Shown here piece by piece: positions 21,546 through 33,766 of a stretch of 64,000 nt of DNA. The stretch lies in assembly GCA_029204225.1 (NCBI GenBank), contig CM055111.1, forward strand, positions 6,557,418-6,621,417. The letters are read 5' to 3'. The notes beneath the pieces were generated by a model. The model was given only the letters and a program-made list of their open reading frames with translations. It did not search any database and was not told the DNA's origin. This DNA comes from Diphasiastrum complanatum (taxonomy: Eukaryota > Streptophyta > Lycopodiopsida > Lycopodiales > Lycopodiaceae). Both the position numbers and the translations under genes were made by a program. Within the stretch, counting starts at the first letter, position 1; every line of letters starts with the position of its first letter.

Positions 21546-21963
21546 CAACTATGAACACAACCAGGGTCCAGAACCCAACATGACAAAGGAGAAATGCAAT
21601 CTTCAACCTTATGGAGTCTGCCCACAAAGTCCCAGACCGTCAAACTCCATAACACATAGAGTGGACCAAATGCTACGACATCCATACTCCCTTTGTCAGC
21701 CCCCAAGAGTAGCTGTATGCAACATTTGTGTCAAATATAAAATGACAGCAACCCAGGGCCCTGATGTAAATGATTCAAATGATGAATAACAACACTCCAA
21801 GCTTATGGTCCATCCAGATGTCCCTATGCATGAAAATATGCGTATAATTCTCCCTCCCAAAGGCATCGTTCTCTGTGTCAATATGAAGAAAAAGAAGATG
21901 TTGGAAACTAGAAACTACTGTAGAAATGGATATGTTGAGGATGATTGCACAAATCGCAAATGC
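21546..21963. other. Unassigned
   Basis: Nothing recognisable between the palindromic cluster and the copia 5' LTR. Confidence 0.4.
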
Positions 21964-22236
21964 TGATAATTAGTGCAATTTGAGCCATTAGTTACTTAAC
22001 TTAGATGTCAAGTCTATATGAACAATCAATTAGTGATACAGCTGGCAATGAAGATATAGTCACAATTTTAGTTTGTTACGAGGCGCATGCATTCTTGGAA
22101 TAGAACCCCAAAGCATGTACATATATACTTAAGAAAATGAACATGAGCTCACTGCTTTTTGGTGGCTATGCCTGATTTGTCTTTTGCGTAAATAATTGCT
22201 CTGACCATTTCTGTATTGCCGTGTACTCTTGAATCT
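21964..22236 (+). repeat. 5' LTR remnant
   Basis: Starts TGATAATTAGTGC like the right LTR (TGATAGTTAGTGC), but its 3' end is truncated at the junction with pol and the expected terminal CCAACA is absent. Confidence 0.75.
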
Positions 22237-22238
22237 TT

Positions 22239-23228
22239 GTGGTAGTTGATGAGTTCAAAGAAGATAAGTGTCTTGTCAAGGATCCTAAAAGATCACTCTT
22301 GATTATTGTTTCGGGAACAATGCATGCTGGCTTATTCATTATGGATACCTATGAGCGACGAATTCCCTCTACATGTCTTGTTGCTTCTACATCACAATCA
22401 TTGGAGTTGGCTGAATTGTGGCACGCAAGGTTTGGGCATCTCAACTTTGCAAGTTTGAAGAAGCTGAAGACATTTAATATGGTAGAAGACGTTCCTACTA
22501 TTGAGAAGCCGGACGGGCATGTATGCGAGGGATGCATACTTGGAAAGTTTCAAAGGAAACCTTTTCCAATTGATGGAACTATAAGGGTTCTTGATAAATT
22601 TGATTTGGTTCATAGTGATGTTTGTGGTCCAAGGAAGATCGAAGCCATTGGAAAGTGCATCTATTTTGTGACTTTTATTGATGACTTTTCCCGTTTTACA
22701 TGGATCTATCCTATGAAGGCTAAATCGGAAGTTTTTCAACGTTTTAAAGATTTTCTAGAAATGGTGGAAAATCAGTTTGGGCATTCTTTGAAGACCCTAC
22801 GCACCGATTGAGGAGGGGAATACATTAATACGTTCGGTGCATTTCTTCGGGAAAAGGGAATTCTACATCAAATGACAACTCCCTATACGCCTCAACAAAA
22901 TGGTGTTGCCGAGCGAAAGAATCGCACACATATGGAGATGGCCCGTTGCATGCTCAAAGCAAAGGGGCTGCCTCACAAGTTTTGGGCTGAAGCGGTTATA
23001 ACGGCAGCATACATAAGCAATCGTTGTCCTACTAAAGCATTGAAAGTATTAACTCCTTATGAAGTTTGGTATGGGAAGAAGCCTTCAATCTCTCACTTTC
23101 GCATTTTTGGTTGTACGGCTTATGCTTTTGTTCCAAATAAACTTCTACAAAGCTTGAGGATAAAGGAGTTAAATGCATTTTTGTTGGCTATAGCAGTGAA
23201 AGCAAAGGCTATAGGCTGTTCAATTTGA
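22239..23228 (+). pseudogene. Copia integrase relic
   Basis: The HHCC region is present (LWHARFGHLN ... CEGCILGK), then HSDVCGP and FIDDFSRFTW of the core. At 22,809-22,811 a TGA replaces the residue after LRTD, just before GGEY, breaking the second catalytic region. Downstream TPYTPQQNGVAERKNR with the catalytic Glu continues in frame from 22,872, followed by KFWAEA and FGCTAYAFVP. A frameshift follows near 23,160, then a short linker ORF (23,225-23,533). Confidence 0.88.
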
Positions 23229-23533
23229 GCACTAACAAGATTATTGTTAGTCTTGATGTGCATTTTGATGAAAAGAATTCATTGGATGTGGCCCCAACTC
23301 ATATCTTGAAGGGGGACAGCCCACATAGTGTGAATGTTGAAGTTTTCCAGATTTGGTACCATCTTCTATTGCTGGAGATAAGGGGCAGCAATCAACCAGT
23401 GCCCAACACCTCATCAAGTCTAGAGCCTAATGTTCATCAAGAACCGCCCGTTGTTGCTCAAAATCAACCTGCAGGAACTATTGGACAGCAAGGACCAGTT
23501 TTGGAAGATCTTGGACAGCCAAGTGCGGTGTAA

Positions 23534-24993
23534 AGATCAACATAGCATCAACGAATAGGTTGAGATATTAATAGAGAACGAAGAAGCTCAAGGAGATCAA
23601 ATGGAACCAGATTCCTATCCCATGAAAGAAGAAGCACCTCCAATACAGGTTAAACATCCTCCATAAGGAGTCCATAAGGAGAAAGAACAAACGAAAATGA
23701 GCCATTGAGACGCTTACCAAAGAAATTTGACGATATGGTTCTCTTCATGGAAAGTAGGATTGAGCCTGCGAATTACCAAGAAGCAATGAAGTTAGATGAA
23801 AGAGAATTGTGGCAAGAAGCAATGCGCGAGGAATAGATGCAATCAAGATCAATAGAGCTTGGGCTTCAAACAAGGAGGACTGGTATGAAATTAAATAGAG
23901 CCCTCTATGGTCTCAAACAATTGTCAAGGGTGTGGGGTATGAGAACATAAAAATTTTCTTCCTTGAAAGAGTTTATTATTAACTGCCAATTTGGTTGTAC
24001 CATTCATCCAGTGAGTTAGAAGCTCCTTTTTAGTGATTGCCCTTCATCTGGATGATATGATAATGGTAAGCAACAGTACAACTCAGCTCACAGATTCTAA
24101 AGTTGAATTACAATCTGAGTTCGATATGAGAGATTTAGGGAAAGTTCATTATTGTTTGGATATCGAGATTTCAAAAAACATTATCCATCTCTCAGACGAG
24201 GTAGATTGCAGAAGTATTGAAAAAGTTTCGGATGGAAATTTGGCAGCCTATATCGACTCCACTAGAAGTTGGGTACAATCTCAACAGAGAGATGGGGCCA
24301 AAAGATGAAAGGAGGACCAAAATGAAAAAGCCTTATTGGATCGCAAGTGTATACGATGCTATGCACGTAGCCTGATATTGTAACATTTGTAGGCAAAATT
24401 AAGAAAATTCTTGGTCAACCCAGGGATGCAGCATTAGAACTCAACGAAACATGTTCTCAGATAACTGAAAGCAACTGCTGAGCATGGCATAGTCCACTCA
24501 GGATCTGGGTTGAATTTGATAAGTTTTTGTGATTCGGACTGGAGAGGAGACATAGAAGAGAGGAAATTCGCTGCTGACTACGTGTTTACAATGCAGGAGG
24601 TGTTATCACCTGCGGTAGCGACATACAACATTCAAGTTGCATTATCTTCCACAGGCGGAAGCCTTATGTCAAGTGGCTAAGGACTATGTGTGGCTACAGA
24701 ACATGTGTAAAGGAGTACAAATACCTATCTGCACAATGCACATTAAGATTGTTCAATCATAATCAAGGCTGTATTTTTCTTTCTAAGAACGGTGGATTCC
24801 ACATAGGGCTTCAATATCACTACATCAGAGATTCAGACTGGTGAAGTAACATTGCATTGCACTTCTGCCCAGCCAAAACAATGATTACAAATTTATTAAC
24901 TAAGGCATTGAATAAAGAGAGACTGATAGCATTAAGGAAGTCAATGGGAGTCATAGAAGTTGGATAGGAGAAGGTTCAGATTGAAGCAGAGAT
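23534..24993 (+). pseudogene. Copia RT and RNase H scraps
   Basis: Recognisable pieces are the RT N-terminal segment (NYQEAMKLDE...WQEAM near 23,780-23,830), RALYGLKQ (about 23,900), LHLDDMIMVSNS at 24,040-24,075 (replacing the usual YVDD context), FDMRDLGKVHYCLDIEI, and an RNase H CDSDWRGD at about 24,530-24,555. Large deletions and many stops separate them. Confidence 0.8.
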
Positions 24994-25341
24994 TGATAGT
25001 TAGTGCAACTCGAATTCTTAGTTAGTTTGATGTCAGATCTATATAAAAAGTCAGTTGGTGATACACCTGGCGATGAAGCTACAGTCACGACTCTGGGGAA
25101 AACTAAGCTTCCTTTTAGTTCGTTACCTTTTGCTATTTTGCCTCCGTGAGGAATACACACGTTCTTGGAATAGAACCCCAAAGCATGTGTATATATACTT
25201 AACAAAATGAACAGCTCGTTGCTTTCTGGTCGATACATCGGAATTGCTCGGATATTGTGTAGCTTGTTTTAGTTCAAGCTTGCAATGTCTTTTGCCATTT
25301 CTGTGTTGCTGTGCTCTTTGATTTTCATGGTTTTTCCAACA
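24994..25341 (+). repeat. 3' LTR of decayed copia element
   Basis: Starts TGATAGTTAGTG after a purine-rich stretch (GGAGAAGG near 24,965) and ends near TTTTTCCAACA. About 348 bp, related to but longer than the left LTR. Confidence 0.75.
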
Positions 25342-25757
25342 AAAGCCAAGGACGAATCTCAAAGATAGTAACATTATACAACTGATTACACATAACATAT
25401 AACCAGCAAAATGTGTATGCTAACGAGAAGCCAAGAAACTGAAACTATTAAACAAAGATCTTTTGTCTATAAATTATCATGCTAAACAACTGGACCTGGA
25501 TGTCCACATCACAGAATGAGGCCAATGTCCTTTGCATGCATAGGCATGCGCAGGCGTGCACGGGGAGGACTGATGAACTAAAGTGCCAGCTAACCCTTTC
25601 TTATTAATCTGTACAGACACTCTACAGCACTCAACTAAGCAAACGTTTCTTCTTTCAAAATAAAAGAAAGGATTGCACTTAAAAAATTAGGTCTGTGCAA
25701 GAATCATTGAAGCAGGTCCATCTTTACTGAACGCTCAGATCAAATGGCCCGTCGGCA
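25342..25757. other. Unassigned
   Basis: No coding or repeat structure recognised. Confidence 0.4.
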
Positions 25758-25813
25758 CTATGCACAAAAAGAGACGTTGCAAACACTATGCAGAAAAAGA
25801 AACGTTGCAAATG
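25758..25813. repeat. 28-bp tandem duplication
   Basis: Two copies of an ACTATGCAnAAAAAGAnACG unit ending TTGCAAA lie head to tail, differing at two or three positions. Confidence 0.8.
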
Positions 25814-25962
25814 GACAGCTGCAAATCAATGTAGACGCTCACCGGTTCCTGAAAACAGCTGCATTCATCAGAAGAAGAACTTTTCTTCCCTCCGCTCTTT
25901 TTCTTCATTAATAAGGCGCCCTTTGATCCATTGAAGAACCAATTACTTGTCGCAAACGTGGG

Positions 25963-26195
25963 CCGCCACCAGCCCAACAGCTTCTTCTTCTTTCTTTTTT
26001 TTCTTCTTTACCACCAGCCCAGCTTCTTCTTCTTCTTGTTTTTTTCTTGACCACCAGCCCAGCTTATCCTTCTTCTTCTTTTTGGTTCTTCACCACCAGC
26101 CCAGCTGATCCTTCTTCTTCTTGTTGTTGGGACTTGACCACCAGCCCAGCTGATCCTTCTTCTTCTTCTTCTTCTTCTGACCACCAGCCCAGCTT
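25963..26195. repeat. Minisatellite with CCACCAGCCCAGC units
   Basis: Six copies of ACCACCAGCCCAGC (about 25,965, 26,010, 26,052, 26,092, 26,138, 26,181) are spaced 40-46 bp apart and separated by TTC/CTT-rich spacers of varying length. The minus-strand ORF across it (KKKDQLGWW repeats) follows from the repeat and is probably not a gene. Confidence 0.88.
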
Positions 26196-27890
26196 TTGAA
26201 GAGGAGCAAAGCAGGTGAGATCAACCCACTAATGGCACATGAGGCTGAATGAAGGAGATTGCAGATGCAGATAGATGTCCCAAAACCCAAACAATTCCAG
26301 AGTCTCAAAGCTCCATCTCATTTGCAACACAAAAGCCCAACTTCATCGCACTTTTCAGCAAAAAGAGTAGCAACCCATTCATGAATCCATCACCAATGCT
26401 TGATAATCAGATAAATGCTTCTTAATTTGAAAATTATGTGGAATGGAGCAAAAGTAACTAGCACCCACGTACAAACCATACCCCCACCAAAGCGTGTTGA
26501 AGATACTCAGAATCTTGTTATTGGATATTCCAATGAATTCAAGAATTATACTGGCACATCCAGCAGCCAGCTCCACTACAATGTATATATATATATATTT
26601 CATATGTCTAGAATCATTAAACTTAGGAGACTTGATGTTAGGGCATCTTTCCATGTCACCACTTCATTGGAACTGGGTCAACTACTTTTCGGGTGAAAGG
26701 GTCACCTGTTTTATGAGCACTTAAAATTTTACTTTTTTAAACTTGTTCACTTGGAGATTGACTTGTTCTTTTGAATCTTGATTAACATCATTTTCCACGG
26801 GTAAACAGCTCACATGGAAAGACTAGAGACAATAGCCATCCTACGTCCTACTACACACCTACGTAATGTAGGGAGTTCAAAGTTAATGGTAACTAGAAAT
26901 AACAAAACTCTATGTTTAACCATCGAGTGGGAAAGCATAGTAAGTTGTGACCCATTGAGTACTTCTGCGACCAATATCAAAAGTTCTCACAAGTGAAGTA
27001 TCCATATAAGTATATCATGCATGCAATGGTCTTAGAGGAACATGCAGTCATAGGAGCTTGTGAACCATGTTCATTAGACCTACACTAGATTAAAAGTATA
27101 TATCAACATTTACATTTTTACGTGTTGGAATATCGTTTCCAAAGTTTGATCGCATGAAAAGAAAAATGTGTAGCAACGATTTAGTAGCATAATATCTCAG
27201 TCTTTGAATAGCAAAAACTAAAGATCCCGTTGGCAACAGTTGTATAACCTACTCTACGCATATAAGCATCAAGAAAAAAAACGATTTTGAAATTGGAGAC
27301 AACACAAACAATTTGCAAACATTCATCAGTAGGAATATAGCCTATACCAAGAACTAGCGTGCTTTTTAATCTTGGAGGAGCACAACCTAGTAGGTTGTGG
27401 CTCATTTCTTAGGCAAAGAAAGTTTTTATGGCAACTAGTAGAGTGGGAGCATCCATATCTGCATGAAGGCAAGAGACAAATCAAAATTCAAGAATAGTGT
27501 TAGGAGTGTTAAAATTTTAGTGGTTGCAAGAAAGGCATTATCCATTGCAGAGAAAGAAGGTATCCTTCCGCTCCTTGCTACCTCTTCATGTCCACATTGT
27601 GAAACAATCAATGACGATGTTCATGCCTTTAATGCATCTTCTTCTCCTTCTGTGTTGTGGTGTCTTCCACATCAGGTTTTCCTCACCTTCATCTTCTTTA
27701 TTCGCTCCAATTTATCTAACCACTCGTGTGTTCTTGTTTGGGTTGTCGTGTTTATATGTGGCAAGTTTGGGCCTTTCCCATTATCAAAATGTATGCAATA
27801 GGCTAAGCTTTGATATCATGTGAAAGTTTCATGCATAAAGTAACAAACCTAAATATGCCAAATTTGTCTACACAATCTCGAACTATGAAA
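26196..27890. other. Unassigned
   Basis: Several short ORFs on both strands (e.g. 26,415-26,696 +, 27,181-27,405 -, 27,463-27,801 +) have no recognisable domain. A (TA)n stretch lies near 26,583-26,599. Confidence 0.4.
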
Positions 27891-27895
27891 CATAG
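27891..27895. repeat. Target site duplication, left copy (CATAG)
   Basis: CATAG precedes the LTR start TGTTATG and recurs at 30,061-30,065 after the LTR end TGTAACA. Confidence 0.9.
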
Positions 27896-27967
27896 TGTTA
27901 TGTACCATAACGGCACGCCCTTCAGTGACGGTCTCGCAAGGGGCATGACGCAGGACTGGAGTTGTCG
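27896..27967 (+). repeat. 5' LTR fragment of chromovirus
   Basis: About 72 bp matching 29,592-29,663 with 7 differences, four of which are CpG in this copy and TpG or CpA in the 3' LTR. The homology ends at CTGATGC, where pol-like sequence begins. Confidence 0.85.
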
Positions 27968-29591
27968 CTGATGCTTTGAGCCAGATTGGAGAAGTTAATC
28001 AGTTATGCTTTGCTGAGTTCCAATCTGAGTTGTATCTTTCTCTACGAGAGCTTTGTCGGACCGATGAGTCTTCTGGTCATATTTGGCATGATGTCCTGGC
28101 AGGAAGCTCTTTAAGGAGAGATAATCTTGGAAAGTAGATTCCAAGAAATCTCGCAAAGAGAAGATACTTGATGATTATTCCATTCGGAATGGTTTGCTTT
28201 TCCGTAGAGGAAAAGTCTGTGTACCAGATATCGCGGACATTAGGGCCCATATCCTGCACGAGTGCCACGATGGCCCCAACGCGGGACACCCTGGTATACA
28301 GAGAGGACACTTGACCTTGTTAAAAGAGAATTTTATTGGCCAAAAATGAAAGGTCACATCGAGGCGACCTTGTTAAAAGAGAATTTTATTGGCCAAAAAT
28401 GAAAGGTCACATCGAGGCATACGTTCAAAAGTGTGAACAATGCCAAGTAAATAAAGTGGAAAGACTCAAAGTAGCTAGTCTGTTGCATACATTGGAAATT
28501 CCCAGCAAGAAATGGGAAAGTATTTCCATGGATTTTGTGGTCGGGCTTCCTGAGTCAGGGAAGGGTCACGATGCTATTTACGTAGTAGTTGATAGGCTAA
28601 CCAAAATGGCACAGTTTATTCCAACAAAAACTACTATCAAAGCTTCTAAACTTGCTCAACTTTTGCTGAAAAGTTGTTCAGGTTGTATGGATTGCCGAAC
28701 AATATTGTTACTGATTGTGATTCCAAGTTCAATGGCAAGTTCTGGCAAGCAGTCTTTGAAAGACTGGAGATACTTTAAGTCTATCGTCTACGGATCACCC
28801 AGAAACCGATGGTCAGACCGAACGCGTCAACTAGTCGATGGAAGACATGCTTCGTGCATATGTTTCCAGGCGACAATCAGATTGGGAAAAGTATCTCCCA
28901 ATGGTTGAGTTTGCATACAACAGTATGAAGCATTCTGCCACTGGTTTTAGTCCTTTTATGCTCTTGTACAGCTTTCAGCCTCGTTCCCGTATCTCCGTTG
29001 GACTCAAAGGTCTCAAGGTTCAAGTTGCAGCGGATTTCTTGCATGATATGCAGGAAATGTTGCAAGTGGCTAGGGAAAGCATTAGATCGGCTCAAGATAG
29101 AGCCCAGTTCTATGCCAACCGAAGTCGCGCTCCTCGAGAGTTTGAGATCGGTGATCAGGTGTATCTTAGAATTCCTAAGGACTCTAAGACATTTCGAACG
29201 GAAAAATGTCCGAAGTTATCTCCAAGTTTTAGCGGTCCTTTCAAAGTTCTTAACAAGATTGGTAGGGTTGCTTATAGACTAGAACTCCCTGTTGGAACTA
29301 AGGTTCATCCTGTATTCCATGTTAGTCGTTAAAAGGAACGACTTGGTGGGAAAGATGACCTGATTCCCACAGATGATCTAGTTCTATTGGAGGATTTGAC
29401 TGCTTTTGTACCCCATGAACCGAAAAGAATCATGGATACTAGACGACATCAGCTGAGAAATCGTTTGATTTCTGAACATATGTTTCGTTGGAAAGGCATG
29501 TCAGATGATGAGGACACCTGGGAGAAGGAGGATGATTTAAGAGTTAGATTCTCTGGTTTCTTCCCATACAAGGAAGGTTTTATGGGGGGAA
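27968..29591 (+). pseudogene. Chromovirus integrase with C-terminal chromodomain (broken)
   Basis: From 28,420 the zinc-binding end (KCEQCQVNKVERLKVASLLH) leads into the integrase core (WESISMDFVVGLP, DRLTKMAQFIP). The next part is frameshifted around 28,670-28,840 (VTDCDSKF is visible in another frame). Then EFAYNSMKHSATGFSPF (28,838-29,332 ORF), the GPF-like SPSFSGPFKVLNKIG and HPVFHVS. After a stop at 29,330 a chromodomain-like tail follows (RIMDTRRHQLRNRLISEH, FRWKGMSDDEDTWE). Chromodomains direct chromovirus integration to chromatin marks. Several stops and the tandem duplication make it non-functional. Confidence 0.9.
28313..28418. repeat. 53-bp tandem duplication inside integrase
   Basis: 28,313-28,365 and 28,366-28,418 are identical apart from the last bases (GACCTTGTTAAAAGAGAATT ... 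ATCGAGGC). Since 53 is not a multiple of three, the duplication shifts the frame upstream of the HHCC zinc region. Confidence 0.95.
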
Positions 29592-30060
29592 TGTTATGTA
29601 CCATAATGGTACGCCCTTCAGTGATGGCCTCACAAGGGGCATGACACAGGACTGGAGTTATCGACATGTCTAGGTGCCACGCGTCACCATCCTAGGTGGT
29701 CACGTGTCGTCGGCAGGACTGTGCTTGATGGGACCCACTATGCTATGCCTATATAGTGGTGGGGTTTCTCTCTCTCCATTCAATCAGTCTACCCGGGAGT
29801 TGGTGGATGGAGAGCACGTGCATTAGCTAGGATGTATCTCCAGGCCAAGAGATGTGTGCTAGGGAGAGCCGAGTGCGATGGCTGGTGGTATGGGACGCCA
29901 GTTATCATAGGAGGCTTGACCGGGCATGATTATGTCGATGGCTCCAGGGCATGGGGGTGGGTCGGTTGTGACCCTACAGTTGGGCGGTTACGGTGCGTCG
30001 TCATTGGTATGGGATGTGCAGAACCTTCAAGGCAGTCGATGATCCTAGGGAGTTGTAACA
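29592..30060 (+). repeat. 3' LTR of chromovirus
   Basis: 469 bp, TGTTATGTACC to TTGTAACA. It includes a TATA box (TATATA, 29,750-29,755) followed by a CT-rich stretch. The 77-codon ORF inside it (29,832-30,065) is not considered a gene. Confidence 0.9.
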
Positions 30061-30065
30061 CATAG
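30061..30065. repeat. Target site duplication, right copy (CATAG)
   Basis: Matches 27,891-27,895 exactly. Confidence 0.9.
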
Positions 30066-30839
30066 TCAAGATGTAAAAACATCCAAAAGATCATCAAACT
30101 CTAAAAGTCGTGAAAATATGATGAAGGAATTGTTTTGGACCTATAATAATGTCAAATATAAAAGAGCATAACATTCATAAAGATGAACAAAAAACAGGTC
30201 ATGATTATCATTGACATAAGCAAGACAATGTAGGAAATTCTACACAATGTAGAGACCAATCTCCTCCTTTAATATCTTTACTAGAATGAGGTGTGTACAT
30301 TAACTGCTAAAATGGTAAATTATTTAGCTGTTTATAGCTGTAGTAGGCCATATTTTGAAGGTCATAGAAGTAGGGTTAAGCCCTAATCCTCCACCATCCA
30401 TCAAATCAATGGTCTAGATTGACTAGCATGACAATGACCACATACTCTTATGAAATATGTACATAAAACAATGTAACAATGTCATTTGGACCAACTTGGG
30501 CCCCTCCACATAATTTTCACACATGTGATTACACAAGTTGATATATTTGGTGGAAAATGTACTTGTGATACAAGACTTGATGAATATTGTGCATGGTGTT
30601 GAGGAAAGACCTCAAGAAACACAAGAAAGTTTGAGATTTGACAGGAAATAAAAAGGGTGTTGGTCATCAATGTAGTCAATCGGATTCAACTTAGAAACCA
30701 TAGTAGAAAAGGGAAGGCTTTTTAAAATTTACATTATTGTAATAGGAGCTTTGAGAGTATGAACATCAAGTAGTTTTATGTCGAGACATTACTACACATT
30801 TTTGGCTTTATTGACAACTTTTTTTTATTGTGTTTGGCT
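30066..30839. other. Unassigned
   Basis: AT-rich, no recognisable gene or repeat. Confidence 0.4.
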
Positions 30840-31625
30840 ATACATATTTTCCTCATGTTAAGAATTATTGGTACAAACCTATATTTGCTCAAACAATAAT
30901 TGCCTAAAAAACTTTGTCTCAAGTGATTTTAAGTATGTAGTTTCTATAAATTGTAGAATTACAGACAATGAAGCCTTAATAAATGATCTTTTTAAAGGGT
31001 TGAATCACATTTCTATACAACATTCTAATATCAATGAAGTTTCTTCTAAAGTTTATCGTGGTTGGTTTAAACTAGCAACAATATTGCCTACATATTACAC
31101 TATTGGATAATGATAAGCGCTTTTATGCAAAAAAATTGTCATTAACTACTTGAGAAATACTAAATGGCTACATGGCAACTGGTTTTGTCTCATATTCATT
31201 TGAAGGATGCTAATAATGAAAGAAATTGAATTACCTATCATATGTATATTAATGGGGTGGATAAAGCACAACACAATCTTTGTTCAACCAATTAGAAGTT
31301 TAGCCTTGGAGACATTATCTAGTCCTGAGTTTGTCCCATAACCAAGTGAAACTAAAATTCGGTCGAGATTTTTATGAAGACTATAAAGAATGTCTTTACT
31401 AAAATAATAGCAAGCCGCTTACTTGGAAAAGAAGTACTGCCATTTCTCTTATGCACATTCAAAGCTCACAAGAATACTTTAAAATGGATTACAAACGCAC
31501 ATGACTACTATTTCTCAAAGGTGACCACTTTTTTGACAGGAGCTCTTGGTATGCTGACTGCTCTTCTTATGGAGGCATCATGCCTTAAGGCAACAACTAC
31601 TTACCACGATATCCATATCAACTAG
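30840..31625 (+). pseudogene. Penelope-like element RT relic (N-terminal and central part)
   Basis: The ORF at 30,868-31,110 (SIQHSNINEVSSKVYRGWFK) matches the N-terminal half of the element at 59,642-60,300 (CQSNINEAVIELYQGWFN). After a frameshifted stretch, 31,374-31,625 carries FLLCTFKAHKNTLKWITNAH followed by the helix LTGALGMLTALLMEA. This order (KAHKN...KW..N, then a 'tube' helix preceding RT motif A) is typical of PLE reverse transcriptases of the Coprina-like type in my recollection of the family. Here KAHKN and WITN are contiguous, which makes it the reference for the split copy at 58-60 kb. It stops before the catalytic RT motifs. Confidence 0.7.
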
Positions 31626-31769
31626 ACGTCTTGAAAGTGGTTATGCTTTATGGTGCTTTTTCAGTAATGTATTATACTTTCCAACTATATTTTACCTTGT
31701 TGGATTATGAATAAAGGCTTCAAAAGGTTTCAGTCTTGCCTTGTCAAGAGGAACTAGGTGAAATTTTGT

Positions 31770-32803
<1,034 letters not shown>

Positions 32804-33131
32804 TGTAGTGGGCATTTCCTATCCACCCTCAACCCTAGATCCAAGCACACAAGCATCAAGGCGACGAACATCATTTGCAAACATATCTTTTAGCTAGTAA
32901 GAAAATAAACAACATGATAGATCTCAACCCTTTTTATTTACTAACTTGACTATTAGGCCCTGCGACATTAAAAGTTTTGCAAAAAGGTCGAAATTCCTTT
33001 TATTAATTTCTAACTAATCAATTAACTATGTGATCATCGGTTTGGACTTACACACGTAGGGGGTGCCAAATTCCTCTCACTTATTAACTATGGTTAGGGT
33101 TGCCTCAATATTCGTATACCCTCCAACGATA
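32804..33131 (-). repeat. Shortened gypsy-type LTR (copy 1 of an LTR family)
   Basis: Starts TGTAGTGGGCATT and ends near CCTCCAACGA, followed by TATCCCCCACCAAAATTGGTG. The same start, internal stretches (CACTTATTAACTA.GGTTAGGG) and downstream purine-tract complement recur at 34,734-35,374. In the minus-strand sense it is a 3' LTR preceded by a polypurine tract (GGTGGGGGATA). About 310 bp shorter than copy 2. Confidence 0.75.
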
Positions 33132-33193
33132 TCCCCCACCAAAATTGGTGTTGGTACCATGACACCTCGCAAGATTAAGATTCTGGGCTCTGG

Positions 33194-33766
33194 TCATCGA
33201 ACAATTTCATAAATCGTTGTGTATTTGGTGACATAGCGGTAGATTAAAATGGTAACTATGATTGGAATGGTAGATCCAATTGTCAGTGATGGCCCTTGAG
33301 AGGAATCAGAGGCGAGGGTGGTTGTAGTGGCTGGGGGAACGGGTAGTGCAGAGCGAGTTGCAGCAGGGGGTATGGGCACAATTGATGGTGGTGGCTGAGT
33401 ACGACATCGAGATGCAGGAGGCGAGTCGGGTGTGACAATCTCGTTGCATAGTCTACGACAACTTTGGGAGCTGGATGCTTGGTGGAACGATTTAGCTGGT
33501 GCTACATCATAGGTGGCTAGCATAAAATCAACATGAAACTTGTGAACTTCGTTGACTAAGTACGAGGTGTTCAAGAAGGACAGAAGGGAGCCCACAACAA
33601 ACTGTTGTTTGGTGTTACTCTTGGTAGCTCTCTTTAGCTCTCCAAAGACTATCTTGAACCAGTCATAAGGTTGCATGGTTCCCTTATTTAACTTATAGCT
33701 AGATTCAACCAAGCGATGGAGGATCTGGGAAGAGATCCTTTTGTTCTTGAGGTTGTCAACCATCAA
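33194..33766 (-). CDS. Hypothetical ORF adjacent to LTR copy 1
   Basis: 190 codons. The N-terminal half is helical and charged (ISSQILHRLVESSYKLNKG, YDWFKIVFGELKRATKSN), followed by a Pro/Ser/Thr-rich low-complexity tail and a C-terminal hydrophobic stretch (IPIIVTILIYRYV). It occupies the position directly before a 3' LTR on the minus strand, as the accessory ORF of the neighbouring gypsy element does. I cannot show homology between the two. No known family recognised. Confidence 0.35.
   Translation of the reverse strand: MMVDNLKNKRISSQILHRLVESSYKLNKGTMQPYDWFKIVFGELKRATKSNTKQQFVVGSLLSFLNTSYLVNEVHKFHVDFMLATYDVAPAKSFHQASSSQSCRRLCNEIVTPDSPPASRCRTQPPPSIVPIPPAATRSALPVPPATTTTLASDSSQGPSLTIGSTIPIIVTILIYRYVTKYTTIYEIVR

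Larger units (their letters stand above)
21964..25341 (+). mobile_element. Decayed, internally deleted Ty1/copia element
   Basis: A left LTR (21,964 to about 22,236) and a right LTR (24,994-25,341) share diagnostic stretches such as TTCTTGGAATAGAACCCC and CCAAAGCATGT. Gag and protease are missing: the left LTR runs straight into sequence just upstream of integrase. Integrase is mostly present, RT and RNase H only as scraps. Flanking pentamers do not match. Clearly non-functional. Confidence 0.85.
27896..30060 (+). mobile_element. Internally deleted Ty3/gypsy chromovirus
   Basis: A 2.2-kb derivative flanked by perfect CATAG duplications. The left LTR is reduced to its first ~72 bp and fused directly to late pol. 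Integrase and a C-terminal chromodomain follow, then a polypurine tract (TGGGGGGAA at 29,583-29,591) and a full 469-bp 3' LTR. Gag, protease, RT and RNase H are gone. Since the target duplication is intact, either the deletion occurred after insertion or an already deleted copy transposed in trans. Confidence 0.92.
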
